From assembly GCA_005887895.1 (NCBI GenBank), contig VBPC01000170.1, positions 1 through 53,764 on the forward strand: a DNA stretch of 53,764 nucleotides, in the 5' to 3' direction. The notes under the pieces are model-generated. The model ran no database searches and was not told the DNA's origin. It was given only the letters and a program-made list of their open reading frames with translations. A program made the position numbers and the translations under genes. This stretch comes from Candidatus Rokuibacteriota bacterium (lineage in GTDB: Bacteria; Methylomirabilota; Methylomirabilia; Rokubacteriales; CSP1-6). Below, one piece after another: positions 23,288 to 32,233 of this stretch (its first letter is position 1; the number at the start of each line of letters is the position of its first letter).

Positions 23288-24466
23288 TCAGCGCGCGCCC
23301 AGCGCCGCCCGGACGACGGCGCCGACGACGGCGCCGGCGGCCATGAGCGGCAGCGGGCCGACGCCGCGCGCGACCATGGCGAGGACCGTCGCCACTACCA
23401 GCCCGCCGGTGAGCACGTCGGGCGCCGCGTGCGGCAGCATCTGCGCGAGCGCGACGGTCGTCATGCCGATGACCGCCGGCGCGAGGCCCTTGAGCGCGGC
23501 GCTCATCCAGCGAACGCGTCGGATCCGGTCGAAGAAGGGCACGAACGCGAGCACCAGCACGAAGGACGGCAGGAAGATCGCCACGGCGCTGACGACGGCT
23601 CCCGCCAGACCCGCCACGCGATAGCCCACGAAGGCCGCCAGCGTGATGATGGGGCCGGGCGTGAGCTGGCCCAGCGCGAGCCCGTCGAGGAACTCCTGCG
23701 CCGTCAGCCAGCGGAACTGGCGGACCACCTGATCCTCGACGAACGCCAGGATCGGCAGCCCGCCACCGAACGTGAACGCGCCGACCTTCAGGAAGAACCC
23801 GCCGAGCCGCCACAGCGACGGGGAGGTCACGGCGTCGGCCGGCGCCTGGAGGGCCGCCGGCATCGCGCCGCCGGATACCGTCACGAGTCGGAGGCCCACG
23901 GCGGCGACGCCGACGAGGGCCGCGGCCACGACGCCCCAGGTCCGGGACGCGTACACGGCCACGCCGGCGGCACCGGCGAGGAGCATGGTCGGCACGATGC
24001 CGAGCGGCGTCAGTCCGATCATCAGCGCGCTCGCCACGGCGACGACGACCTGGGGCGCGTCCTTGATGGCCGAGCGTCCGAGCCGGTACACCGCGACGGC
24101 GAAGATGCCGATGACGACCGGGCTCAGGCCATAGAAGATCCCGCGCAGCGCCGGCAGCGTGCCGTACCGCGTGTAGATCACCGTCAGCGCCAGCATGATC
24201 ACGAAGCCCGGCACGATGAAGCCGAGGCCGCCCAGCACGCCGCCCAGCCAGCCGGCCCGCGCGTAGCCGAGCACGATGCTGAGCTGGGCGGCCAGCGGGC
24301 CCGGCAGGAAGTTCACCAGCGCCAGGCCCTCGACGAAGCGCTCGCGCGAGACCCACTGGCGCTTGCGCTCGATCTCCGCCTGCATGACGCCCATCATGGC
24401 CGGGCCCCCGTAGCTGATCGCGCCGAGCGTCAGGAACACCCGCGCGACCTCCCAGGCGCGACTCAC
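23288..24466 (-). CDS. chrA: Chromate transporter (ChrA), two-domain form
   Basis: The 392-residue membrane protein contains two copies of the CHR domain. The first half has FLTLGAISYGGPAMMGVMQA and LALVNFLPGPLAAQLSIVLG. The second has FFLKVGAFTFGGGLPILAFV and GLALGQLTPGPIITLAAFVG, with the duplicated F..FGGG and LPGP/TPGP motifs that define ChrA. About ten membrane spans are predicted. It exports chromate, or in some species other anions. GTG 24466 is the start and overlaps the stop of the upstream secreted-protein gene (GTGA), so the two are translationally coupled. Confidence 0.93.
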   Translation of the reverse strand: MSRAWEVARVFLTLGAISYGGPAMMGVMQAEIERKRQWVSRERFVEGLALVNFLPGPLAAQLSIVLGYARAGWLGGVLGGLGFIVPGFVIMLALTVIYTRYGTLPALRGIFYGLSPVVIGIFAVAVYRLGRSAIKDAPQVVVAVASALMIGLTPLGIVPTMLLAGAAGVAVYASRTWGVVAAALVGVAAVGLRLVTVSGGAMPAALQAPADAVTSPSLWRLGGFFLKVGAFTFGGGLPILAFVEDQVVRQFRWLTAQEFLDGLALGQLTPGPIITLAAFVGYRVAGLAGAVVSAVAIFLPSFVLVLAFVPFFDRIRRVRWMSAALKGLAPAVIGMTTVALAQMLPHAAPDVLTGGLVVATVLAMVARGVGPLPLMAAGAVVGAVVRAALGAR

Positions 24467-25080
24467 GTCCCGGAGGCCTCGAGATCCGCGAACTCGGTGA
24501 CCGAGTCCGCCTTGGTCCACAGCCCCAGCCATCCGCGCGTGAAGGTGGTGTCCTGGTGATCGAGGAGCGGCGCGCCGTCCAGCCAGGCCTGGATGCGCGG
24601 CCCCGTCGCCACGACCCGCAGGGTGTGCCAGTCGCCGAGCTTCGGCTCGACGACCTTCGCGGAGGCGAGCGTGCGCCGCGTGCCGTTGACGATCGAGTAG
24701 AGCCGGAAGTTGTTCTCGAGCGCGTTGGCACGAACGAGCAGATAGTTCTGGCCGTCGCGGGCACGCAGGATGATGCCGCCGCTCGCGTCCTCCTTGCCCG
24801 AGATCGGCCGGAACCGGACGCTGACGTCCACGTCGGCAAAGGCCTGGTCCTCCAGCAGCGCGACCGCCCACGGCTGCGTCTCCACCGTCTGGGCCAGCAC
24901 CGGACGGCCGGACGAGGTCCGCCGAACCCAGCGTCCGGTGACGAACTTCCACTTCGGATTGTCCTTGGCGAACTCGTCCTTCACGGTGACCTTCCCCTCG
25001 GCGGCGGCGCCGCTCAGGATGACGGGGACGAGCGCGAGCAGCGCGATCATGCGGGCGGCCGGTGTCAACCAGATCTTCAT
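24463..25080 (-). CDS. Secreted LamG/DUF1080-like (concanavalin-fold) protein
   Basis: The 205-residue protein has a signal peptide (RMIALLALVPVILSGAAAEG) and then a beta-rich domain: VKDEFAKDNPKWKFVTGRWV, DVSVRFRPISGKEDASGGII, NYLLVRANALENNFRLYSIV, GDWHTLRVVATGPRIQAWLD and FTRGWLGLWTKADSVTEFAD. This is the pattern of the 3-keto-disaccharide hydrolase/DUF1080 and LamG-like group, which bind or cleave carbohydrates. A catalytic role cannot be confirmed. It is coupled to chrA by a 4-bp overlap, an unexpected partner for a chromate exporter. Confidence 0.75.
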   Translation of the reverse strand: MKIWLTPAARMIALLALVPVILSGAAAEGKVTVKDEFAKDNPKWKFVTGRWVRRTSSGRPVLAQTVETQPWAVALLEDQAFADVDVSVRFRPISGKEDASGGIILRARDGQNYLLVRANALENNFRLYSIVNGTRRTLASAKVVEPKLGDWHTLRVVATGPRIQAWLDGAPLLDHQDTTFTRGWLGLWTKADSVTEFADLEASGT

Positions 25081-25194
25081 GTGCGTCCTCCTCGAACGCG
25101 CTCACCGCACGGTACCCCGGATTCGCCGCGGCGGCCTGCTGGCGTTACCTCCGACGTAATTGACGCCGGGCCCCCGGTACCGCACCATGCCGGC

Positions 25195-26169
25195 ATGCTC
25201 ACCGTCGCCTTCGCCGGCGCCTTCGCCGCGCGCCTCGAGGAGCCGGTCCGGTCCTGCCTCGACGTGGCCTGCGACGTGATCGTCGCCGACGAGGCCGGCA
25301 TCGTCGCGAAGCTGGCCGACGTCGACGCCCTGGTGACGATGACGTTCACGCGGGAGATGGCGGCCGCCGCCCGGCGGCTGAAGCTCGTCCAGGTGCCCGG
25401 CGCCGGCCTGGATCGGATCGACCGCGCCGCGCTGCCCGGCGGGGCCGCGCTGGCGAACGTCTACGGGCACGAGACGGGCATCGCCGAGTACGTGCTGGGG
25501 GCGATGCTGTCCCTCACGCGGCAGTTCGGCCGGCTCGACGCCGCGCTGCGACGCGGAACGTGGGAGAGCCAGTGGGCGATCGGCGGCACGCCGCCGCCGC
25601 CGTGGCCGGAGCTGGCCGGCAAGACGCTGGCCATCCTCGGCTACGGCCATATCGGTCGCTGTCTCGCCCGGCGCGCGACGGCCTTCGACATGACCGTGCT
25701 GGCAATCCGTCGCGACACCAGCCAGCCCGACGCGCACGCGAGTATCCGGGGGCCGGCCGCCCTCGGCGAGGTGCTGGCGGCCGCCGACCACGTCGCGCTC
25801 ACGCTTCCGCTCACGGACGAGACGCGCGGGCTCGTGGGCGAGCGTGCGCTCCGAGCAATGAAGCCGACGGCCATGCTCGTCAACGTGGCGCGCGCGGAGA
25901 TCGTCGACGAGGACGCGCTCTACCAGGCGCTGGCCGAGCGCCGCCTGGCCGGCGCCGCGCTCGACGTCTGGTATCGGTACCCGACGGCGGCCGGACCGAC
26001 CTTTCCCGCGCGCCGTCCGTTCCACGAGCTGCCGAACGTCCTCATGACGCCGCACGTCTCCGGCTGGACGGACGGCATGCTGCACGCGCGCGCGAAGCTC
26101 ATCGCCGACAACATCCACCGGATCGCCCGCGGAGAGTCCCCGGTGAATCGGATTCCACCGGTCGGTTGA
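25195..26169 (+). CDS. D-2-hydroxyacid dehydrogenase family protein
   Basis: The 324-residue NAD-dependent dehydrogenase has the cofactor motif LAILGYGHIGRCLARRATAF (GxGxxG), the active-site Arg in NVARAEIVDEDALYQALAER, the relay Glu within the RRLAGAALDVW segment and the catalytic His in MTPHVSGWTDGM. The N-terminal catalytic domain includes VQVPGAGLDRIDRAALPGGA and NVYGHETGIAEYVLGAMLSL. Such enzymes reduce 2-oxo acids to D-2-hydroxy acids or the reverse. The next gene, an MFS transporter, begins with a TTG overlapping this stop (TTGA), suggesting that dehydrogenase and transporter handle the same organic acid. Confidence 0.9.
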   Translation: MLTVAFAGAFAARLEEPVRSCLDVACDVIVADEAGIVAKLADVDALVTMTFTREMAAAARRLKLVQVPGAGLDRIDRAALPGGAALANVYGHETGIAEYVLGAMLSLTRQFGRLDAALRRGTWESQWAIGGTPPPPWPELAGKTLAILGYGHIGRCLARRATAFDMTVLAIRRDTSQPDAHASIRGPAALGEVLAAADHVALTLPLTDETRGLVGERALRAMKPTAMLVNVARAEIVDEDALYQALAERRLAGAALDVWYRYPTAAGPTFPARRPFHELPNVLMTPHVSGWTDGMLHARAKLIADNIHRIARGESPVNRIPPVG

Positions 26170-27470
26170 CACCCCGCCTGCCTTTCTTCTACGGCTGGGT
26201 CATCGTCGCCGTCGCGTTCGTCACGATGGCGCTCGGGGTCAACGCCCGCACCGCGTTCTCGCTCCTGTTCCCGCCGATCCTCGACGAGTTCGGCTGGGAG
26301 CGCGGCGTCACCGCCGGCGCGTTCTCGTTCGGGTTCCTCGTCTCCGCCGTGCTGAGCCCCTCGCTCGGCCGCCTCATGGATCGCCGCGGCCCGCGCTTCG
26401 TCATGGAGATGGGCGTCGTCCTCATGGCGGCCGGCCTCCTGCTGGCGCCGCTCGTGAGCCGGCCGTGGCACCTCTACGCCACGCTGGGCGTCCTCGTCGG
26501 CGGCGGCAGCGTCTGCGTCTCGTACACGGGCCAGGCGCTCTACCTGCCGAACTGGTTCGTGCGGCGCCGCGGACTGGCGATGAGCGTCGCCTTCTCCGGC
26601 GTCGGCGTGGGCTCGATCCTCCTGCTGCCGTGGCTGCAGACTCTCATCGGGCGCTCCGGCTGGCGCAGTGCCTGCTGGGCCATGGCCGTGCTGGTGCTCG
26701 TGCTGCTGGTGCCGCTCAACCTCCTCCTGGCGCGGCGGCCCGAAGATCTCGGGCTCGAGCCGGACGGCGATCGTTCGTCGCACGACGCGGCCGCCGCCAA
26801 GCGCGCGGCCAACGTGGTCGATCCCGCCTGGGCGGCGATCGACTGGACGCTGGCGCGCGCCCTGCGCACGGCGCGGTTCTGGTGGATCGCCGTCGGCTTC
26901 CTGTCCGGTCTGTACGCCTGGTACGCCGTCCAGGTGCACCAGACGAAATATCTCGTCGAGATCGGCTTCAGCGCGAGCCACGCGGCCTGGGCGCTGGGCT
27001 TCGTCAGCCTGGCCGGCATCCCCGGCCAGATCGCGCTCGGCCATCTCTCCGATCGGATCGGCCGCGAGTGGGTGTGGGCGGTCGGCAACCTCGGCTTCGT
27101 CGTCTGCTACCTGGCGCTGCTCGCCCTGGGCCAGGCGCCGACGCCGCCGCTGCTGTGGGTCATGGTCGTCTCGCAGGGCATGCTGGGTTACGGCCTGACG
27201 TCGGTGATCGGCGCGATCCCGGCCGAGATCTTCGAGGGCCGGCATTACGGCTCGATCTTCGGCATGCTGATGCTGGCGGCGATCGGCGGCGGCGCGGCCG
27301 GTCCATTCGTGACGGGCGCGCTGCACGACGTCACCGGCAGCTACACGCTGGCCTGGTGGCTCGCCATCGGCTGCAGCGTGCTCTCGGGCGTGGCGATCTG
27401 GCTGGCGGCGCCGCGACGCGTGCGCGTGGTCGCCGGCCGCGTGCGGGCGGCGTCTTCGCCGGGTTGCTAG
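26166..27470 (+). CDS. MFS transporter (monocarboxylate/oxalate-type)
   Basis: The 434-residue protein has twelve predicted spans and the MFS loop motif between helices 2 and 3 (SLGRLMDRRGPRFVMEMG), repeated between helices 8 and 9 (GHLSDRIGREWVWAVG). The start YGWVIVAVAFVTMALGVNAR and WRSACWAMAVLVLVLLVPL resemble the MCT/OFA group of organic-acid carriers. TTG 26166 overlaps the dehydrogenase stop, fits the family N-terminus (FFYGW..V) and implies coupling. Its stop codon shares a CTAG palindrome with the stop of the opposing HpaB-like gene. Substrate is likely a carboxylate, by inference from context. Confidence 0.88.
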   Translation: MTPRLPFFYGWVIVAVAFVTMALGVNARTAFSLLFPPILDEFGWERGVTAGAFSFGFLVSAVLSPSLGRLMDRRGPRFVMEMGVVLMAAGLLLAPLVSRPWHLYATLGVLVGGGSVCVSYTGQALYLPNWFVRRRGLAMSVAFSGVGVGSILLLPWLQTLIGRSGWRSACWAMAVLVLVLLVPLNLLLARRPEDLGLEPDGDRSSHDAAAAKRAANVVDPAWAAIDWTLARALRTARFWWIAVGFLSGLYAWYAVQVHQTKYLVEIGFSASHAAWALGFVSLAGIPGQIALGHLSDRIGREWVWAVGNLGFVVCYLALLALGQAPTPPLLWVMVVSQGMLGYGLTSVIGAIPAEIFEGRHYGSIFGMLMLAAIGGGAAGPFVTGALHDVTGSYTLAWWLAIGCSVLSGVAIWLAAPRRVRVVAGRVRAASSPGC

Positions 27471-28853
27471 CGCGAGGTCGGGGGTGGTGGCGCGACGGGG
27501 CGGCGGGGGACGAGGGGGATGTCGCGAATGCTGGTCAGGTCGATCGGGGGCATGTCGAGGCTGAGCGCGCCGAGCACGCCGTTGGCGAGCTCGTTGTAGC
27601 GGTCGAAGTAGCGGCGCAGCCGCCCGCGCCACGTGGCGAGACCGCCGTTGGCGTGCAGCTCGAAGGCGGACTCGCGGGCGTCGAGCGCCGAGGCGACGTG
27701 GTCGGACGCCAGCTGCAGGAGCGCCGCGCGCTGCAGCGCCGTGTAGCCGCCGCCGCCGAACGACTCGGCCAGTCCCGCCCCGACCTCGGGCGACGCCAGG
27801 TCGGTATCCGACGGGGCGACCACCAGCGATGAGCCGGGCAGGATCCTCAAGATCTCGGCCATCCGCTGGCGCGCCTTCTGGAGCGCGATGCTGCCGGCCG
27901 CCACGTGGATGCGCGCCGGGATGGCGAGGCCGTCGGGCGTGCGCTCGGGATCGAGCTCGGCTGCGGTCTGGCACGTGCGCACCGTCTGGACGTCGGCGAT
28001 CAGGTCGACGAGGTACTCGATGGTCGGCTCGTGCTCCCGCAGGCCCATCGCGTGCGTGCAGGCCAGCGCCAGGCCCAGCGTGAACTCGGCCTTCGCGAGC
28101 CAGCAGTAGAGCTGGTGCCAGAAGCACCAGGAGGCGATCGGCTCCGGCGAGGGCTCGGTGAAGAACACGCGCTCCCAGGGCACGAAGACGTCGTCGAGCC
28201 ACATCTGGCCGTCCAGCTCGTCGAACCGGCTGCTCAGCGGGGCCAGGAACGCATTGGCATGCCGGGCGGCCGGCTTGCGGCACACGAGGGCGACGCCGGG
28301 GGCGCTCACGGGCACGACGAAGGTGGCGCGGTGCGGCCCCACGTCGATGCCGTTGTGACCGCCGACGTACACGTCCTCCGCGTAGGCCGGGCTGGTGTGC
28401 ATGCCGATCTTGCCGGCCACGATGAGGCCGGCGTCGGTCTCGCGCACGAGGCGCAGCGCCAGGCGCTCGGCCGGGTTCTCGCGCAGGCGCGCACCGATCG
28501 TGGCGGCGCCGGCCGAGAAGGTCAGGAAGCGGCCGGTGGCGACCAGGTGCTCGCGGTACCCCGTGGCGTGCCGGAGCTGCTCCGGCGCGACGTCGCGCTG
28601 GCGAACGGCGTCGCGGACGCCGAGCGCGATCAGGTTGCCGTAGGCCGGCGTGTGCGTGATGTTGCCGGCGCTCAGGAAGCTGGTGGCGGCGTAGCAGCGA
28701 CCCATGCCACGCAGGTCGTCGGTGCGCGTCGGCGCCCCGAACGATCGCGCGGGTGGAGGGATGGACGGTGACGTCGTCGACCGCGCCCTCGCCGACGATC
28801 CACACGCGACGCCCGTCACGGAGGCTGTCGCGGTACTCCTTGCCCGTCCTCAT
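27467..28853 (-). pseudogene. HpaB-family flavin-dependent hydroxylase / acyl-CoA-dehydrogenase-fold protein, N-terminal frame break
   Basis: ATG 28853 begins MRTGKEYRDSLRDGRRVWIV and GEGAVDDVTVHPSTRAIV, the standard start of 4-hydroxyphenylacetate 3-monooxygenase (HpaB)-type enzymes. The rest of the enzyme is in another frame: TDDLRGMGRCYAATSFLSAG, ETDAGLIVAGKIGMHTSPAY, WLDDVFVPWERVFFTEPSPE and PGSSLVVAPSDTDLASPEVG, ending at 27467. Joined, the protein would be about 460 residues, some 40-60 shorter than HpaB, with the gap at the junction near 28750. A deletion that also shifts the frame is the simplest reading. If intact in the organism it would hydroxylate a phenolic substrate with reduced flavin. 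It is the last gene of the aromatic operon. Confidence 0.7.
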
Positions 28854-28875
28854 CGGCGAGCGCGGGGGACGCGCG

Positions 28876-29817
28876 TCAGCGAAGCGCCTGGCGCATCGCC
28901 CCGGCGATGAGCGTGACCGCGCGGTTGCCCGTCTCGATCAGCTTGCCCATCGGCGTGAAGCCGTGGAGCATGCCGCCGTAGCAGACGTAATCCACGGTCA
29001 CGCCGGCGTCGCGCAGCCGCTCGGCGTAGGCCGCCCCCTCGTCGCGCAGTGGGTCGAAGCCGGCGGTGACGATCAGCGCCGGCGCCACGCCCGCCAGGGA
29101 CGGCGCCAGCAGCGGTGACACGCGCCAGTCGCGGGCGTCCTCGGGCTTGTCGAGGTAGTGCGCCTTGAACCAGCGCATGCCGGTGCGGGTCAGCATGTAG
29201 CCCTCGGCGAACTGCTGGTAGGAGCGGCTCTCGGCCGAGAGGTCGGTGACCGGATACTGCAGGACCTGCAGCGCGAGGGCGGGCGCGCCGGCGTCACGCG
29301 CCATCAGCGCCACGACGGCCGCGAGGTTACCGCCGGCGCTGTCGCCGCCGACCGCCACGCGCGTCGGGTCGATGGCGAGCTGGCCGGCGTGACCGACGAT
29401 CCAGCTCGTCGCCGCCCAGGCGTCGTCGAGGGACGCGGGGTACTTGTGCTCGGGCGCCAGGCGATAATCCACCGAGACGACGCTCACGCCGGCCTCGGCC
29501 GTCAGTTGCCGGCAGAGCACGTCGTGCGTGTCGAGATCGCCGATGACCCAGCCGCCCCCGTGGAAATAGACGAAGACGGGCAGCGCCGTCGTGTCGGCGA
29601 CGCCCTTGGGCCGGTAGAGACGAAGCGGAATGACGCCGGCCGGGCCCTCGGCCGGGAGGTTTCGCACCGCGCCGATCTCGGGCGGCTGGGGTGTCGAGGC
29701 CGGCCGCGTGTCACGAAACAGCTGCCGCGCCTCCTTCGGCGAGAGCGTGTCGTAGGCGGGGCGGCCGGACTTGACGATCAGGTCGAGGACGAACTGGGCT
29801 TGCGGATCAAGCGCCAT
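28876..29817 (-). CDS. Alpha/beta hydrolase, hormone-sensitive-lipase family
   Basis: The 313-residue enzyme has the HSL-type oxyanion motif HGGG (residues 86-89, in VFVYFHGGGWVIGDLDTHD), the nucleophile S160 in GGDSAGGN, the acid in VTAGFDPLRDEGAAY and the His in GGMLHGFTPMGK, a complete catalytic triad. The cap and VVSVDYRLAPEHKYPASL segment are also typical. It hydrolyses esters of short or medium acyl chains. No signal peptide, so cytoplasmic. Its ATG overlaps the amidohydrolase gene's 3' end by 11 bp and the HpaB-like gene follows 22 bp later, placing it in the aromatic-catabolism operon. Confidence 0.9.
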   Translation of the reverse strand: MALDPQAQFVLDLIVKSGRPAYDTLSPKEARQLFRDTRPASTPQPPEIGAVRNLPAEGPAGVIPLRLYRPKGVADTTALPVFVYFHGGGWVIGDLDTHDVLCRQLTAEAGVSVVSVDYRLAPEHKYPASLDDAWAATSWIVGHAGQLAIDPTRVAVGGDSAGGNLAAVVALMARDAGAPALALQVLQYPVTDLSAESRSYQQFAEGYMLTRTGMRWFKAHYLDKPEDARDWRVSPLLAPSLAGVAPALIVTAGFDPLRDEGAAYAERLRDAGVTVDYVCYGGMLHGFTPMGKLIETGNRAVTLIAGAMRQALR

Positions 29818-31264
29818 GGCGGAGCACCTCCGCGGCGGCCTTCTCGACCACCGTGCCCTTGAAGAAGTCCGGGTTCACCTCGCCCCAGAACCGCACGGCG
29901 TTGGTGAACATGAAGTCGCGGAAGTCGCCGTCGGTGATGAGCCCGTGCTCGACCAGCTCGTAGGCCTCCGGCACGACCGCGGCCATGTCGGGGACGTCGA
30001 AGTGGCCGATGTCCGAGCTGAACAGCGCGTTCAGCCGGGCGCCCATCGGGTTCGCCTCGCGCTTGAACGCCCACGCGTTGACCGGATCGTCGGCCTCGCA
30101 GCCGAAGTAGAAGCGCGGCACGAACAGATCGCGGATGTCCTCCTTGCGGCCGATCTTGCACCGGAAGTAGTCGTCGAGGTCCTCGAGACCGCCGGTCAGC
30201 GTGGAGTTCGAGTCGCCCTCGAGCCCGTCGCCGCGGCCGACCGCCTCCGCCACGGCCTCGCTGCCGTACTTGCGCGCGAATTCCAGCAGTCGCGCGCGCT
30301 CGAGGTTGGCCGGATTCGTCTTCTCGAGCGCTTGGCGGTTGCGCTTGTCCCAGTGACCGATGAGGTCGGCGTACAGCATGCACGCCCAGCCCACCCCGCC
30401 CTCCAGGAACGCGAAGTTCAGGTCGGGGAAGCGCCGGGTGACCCCGCCGAAGAACAGCGCCTTGGCGACCGCGTGGCCGGCCGAGGCGAAGTGGCCGATG
30501 TGGTTGTAGCAGAAGTTCGACGGCGAGTTGCGCAGCAGGATCGAGCGGGCGCCGTTGTGGAAGCTCGGGGCGACGCGCAACTCGCGGCACTTCTGCCAGA
30601 CGGGGTCGTAGTCGTGGTCGCTGTCGATGCCGACGACGTCGTACCACTCGACGAACTTCGAGACATCCGGATGCTCTTCGGCCAGCGCCGGGATCGGCCG
30701 CCGCATGAGGCCGCCGACCATCATCACCTTGTAGCCGAGCTGCCGGGAGGCGAACTCCAGCTCCTCGATCGCCTCCTCCGGCGTGTACATCGGGATGATC
30801 GCGGCCGGGATGATGCGGTCGGCGAACGGACGGAACTGCTCGGCGGTGAACACGTTGTAGGCGCGGCAGATCGCGCGCCGCAGCCGGGTGTCCGGCATGC
30901 GGTGGTAGCCGAGCCCGGCCGTCGGGTACACGACGCAGAAGTCGATGCCGAGGTCGTCGAGCCGCTCGTACATGAGCCGCGGCAGCATCGCGGTGGCGCG
31001 GTCGAGGACGTTCTCGCACGGCGAGCCCCAGAAGGCCTCCTGGGCCACTCGCCGGCGGCGCCGTTCGGGCAGCGACATCTTCAGCGCGTTGGGGACGCGC
31101 TGGCTGGCCAGCGCGAAGGCCTCGGCGGCCGCGTCGCCGCCGATGCGCCGGAACTCCTCGCGCATGACCGGCGCGTACTCCAGCCAGTGGCCGTCGGCGT
31201 CGATGACCGGGTGGTTCAGCCGGGAGCGGAGCGTGCGCGCATCGGTTGCGCCGTTGCTGGACAT
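29807..31264 (-). CDS. Amidohydrolase family protein (ACMSD/Amidohydro_2-like)
   Basis: The 485-residue metal-dependent TIM-barrel protein has VIDADGHWLEYAPVMREEFR (metal ligands on strand 1), a YPTAGLGYHRMPDTRLRRAI core, PAIIPMYTPEEAIEELEFA, SFHNGARSILLRNSPSNF and NFAFLEGGVGWACMLYADLI. This matches the PF04909 group, which includes decarboxylases and hydrolases of aromatic ring-cleavage products such as 2-amino-3-carboxymuconate semialdehyde and gamma-resorcylate. At 485 residues it is longer than the usual 300-350, with extra C-terminal helices. GGAGGC precedes ATG 31264. Position between the ring-cleavage genes and the esterase supports a catabolic role. Confidence 0.87.
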   Translation of the reverse strand: MSSNGATDARTLRSRLNHPVIDADGHWLEYAPVMREEFRRIGGDAAAEAFALASQRVPNALKMSLPERRRRRVAQEAFWGSPCENVLDRATAMLPRLMYERLDDLGIDFCVVYPTAGLGYHRMPDTRLRRAICRAYNVFTAEQFRPFADRIIPAAIIPMYTPEEAIEELEFASRQLGYKVMMVGGLMRRPIPALAEEHPDVSKFVEWYDVVGIDSDHDYDPVWQKCRELRVAPSFHNGARSILLRNSPSNFCYNHIGHFASAGHAVAKALFFGGVTRRFPDLNFAFLEGGVGWACMLYADLIGHWDKRNRQALEKTNPANLERARLLEFARKYGSEAVAEAVGRGDGLEGDSNSTLTGGLEDLDDYFRCKIGRKEDIRDLFVPRFYFGCEADDPVNAWAFKREANPMGARLNALFSSDIGHFDVPDMAAVVPEAYELVEHGLITDGDFRDFMFTNAVRFWGEVNPDFFKGTVVEKAAAEVLRHGA

Positions 31265-31289
31265 GGCGACGCCTCCAGGGAACGTGCGA

Positions 31290-32210
31290 TCAGGCCTGTT
31301 GGATCGCGCTGAGCCGGAACGCGTTGGGACCGACCGGCCGCACGAAGGTCCAGAACTCTTCGAACTTCACCGGCTCGGTCCGGCTGCCCTCCAGGACTCG
31401 CGCGCCGCTCTCGTCGGTCGTGAAGTCCAGCAGGCTGGCCAGGAAGTGCACGGTGACGTAGTCCTCGCCGCGCTCCTGCCAGGCCTCGGTGACCTCGGCC
31501 GAGCGCACGGCGATGTTCTCCAGCCGGTTGATCCTGCCCTCGGCGCGGAGCTTGTCGCAGTCGCGCTGCATGATGCCCTGCATCTCGGGCATGAGCAGCG
31601 TCGCGACGCCGCTCATGTCGCGCGTCACCCACGCCGCCTGGATTCGAAAGAACGTGTCCGTCGCGCCGTCGGCCATCAGCTTGGGATCGAAGCCGGGATC
31701 CATCTGGCGGATGTAGCCGAGACCGCGTTCGAGATCGACGGGGCCGGTGACGGTGGACGCCGCCGCCTCGCTCCCGTACTGCGCGCTCGGCTGCCAGCGT
31801 GGCGCGTCGTCGGGCGCGGCGTAGCCGGACGGTGCGGCCGCCTCCCGGCGGCTGCGCATGTACCTGATCGCGAACCACACGAGGCCGCCGACGATCAGGA
31901 TCTCGAGGATCCCGAAGCCGCCGCCGTGCCCGCCGCCGAAGAGGAGACTGCCGATCAGGCCGCCGACGAGCAGGCCGCCCAGCATGCCGCCGATCCCGCC
32001 CCAGCGCGAGGGCGCTGGCTGCGGCGACATCGGCGTCGGCGCGGGCCGGCTCGGCGTCATCGGAGCCGGCGACGCGGGCGTCGAGAATCCGCGGGAGCCG
32101 CGGCTGCCGCTGGAGCCACCCCCGCCCGCCCGGGCCCAGGCCTCCGCCGTCCACAGCAACGGGACGAGCACCATCACGCACAGTGTCGCGATCGCTGCCG
32201 TCCGCTTCAT
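31290..32210 (-). CDS. Tim44-like domain membrane protein
   Basis: The 306-residue protein starts with a signal/anchor (TLCVMVLVPLLWTAEAWARA), continues through a Gly/Ser/Pro-rich linker (about residues 28-70), then a hydrophobic Gly-rich segment (GGMLGGLLVGGLIGSLLFGG) and a second span (FGILEILIVGGLVWFAIRYM). The C-terminal half (VDLERGLGYIRQMDPGFDPK, AWVTRDMSGVATLLMPEMQG, YVTVHFLASLLDFTTDESGA) is the Tim44/MBA1-like fold found in bacterial YjbR- or Tim44-type membrane proteins of uncertain function. GGAGGATCACG precedes ATG 32210. It lies within the aromatic operon without an obvious enzymatic role there. Confidence 0.82.
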   Translation of the reverse strand: MKRTAAIATLCVMVLVPLLWTAEAWARAGGGGSSGSRGSRGFSTPASPAPMTPSRPAPTPMSPQPAPSRWGGIGGMLGGLLVGGLIGSLLFGGGHGGGFGILEILIVGGLVWFAIRYMRSRREAAAPSGYAAPDDAPRWQPSAQYGSEAAASTVTGPVDLERGLGYIRQMDPGFDPKLMADGATDTFFRIQAAWVTRDMSGVATLLMPEMQGIMQRDCDKLRAEGRINRLENIAVRSAEVTEAWQERGEDYVTVHFLASLLDFTTDESGARVLEGSRTEPVKFEEFWTFVRPVGPNAFRLSAIQQA

Positions 32211-32233
32211 CGTGATCCTCCTTCGGGCTGCGG

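Noticed and set aside
25920..28853. Very long minus-strand frame of about 977 codons across the MFS and HpaB-like genes
   Set aside because: Only its first about 40 residues (the HpaB N-terminus) are meaningful. The rest is antisense shadow of the MFS and dehydrogenase genes.
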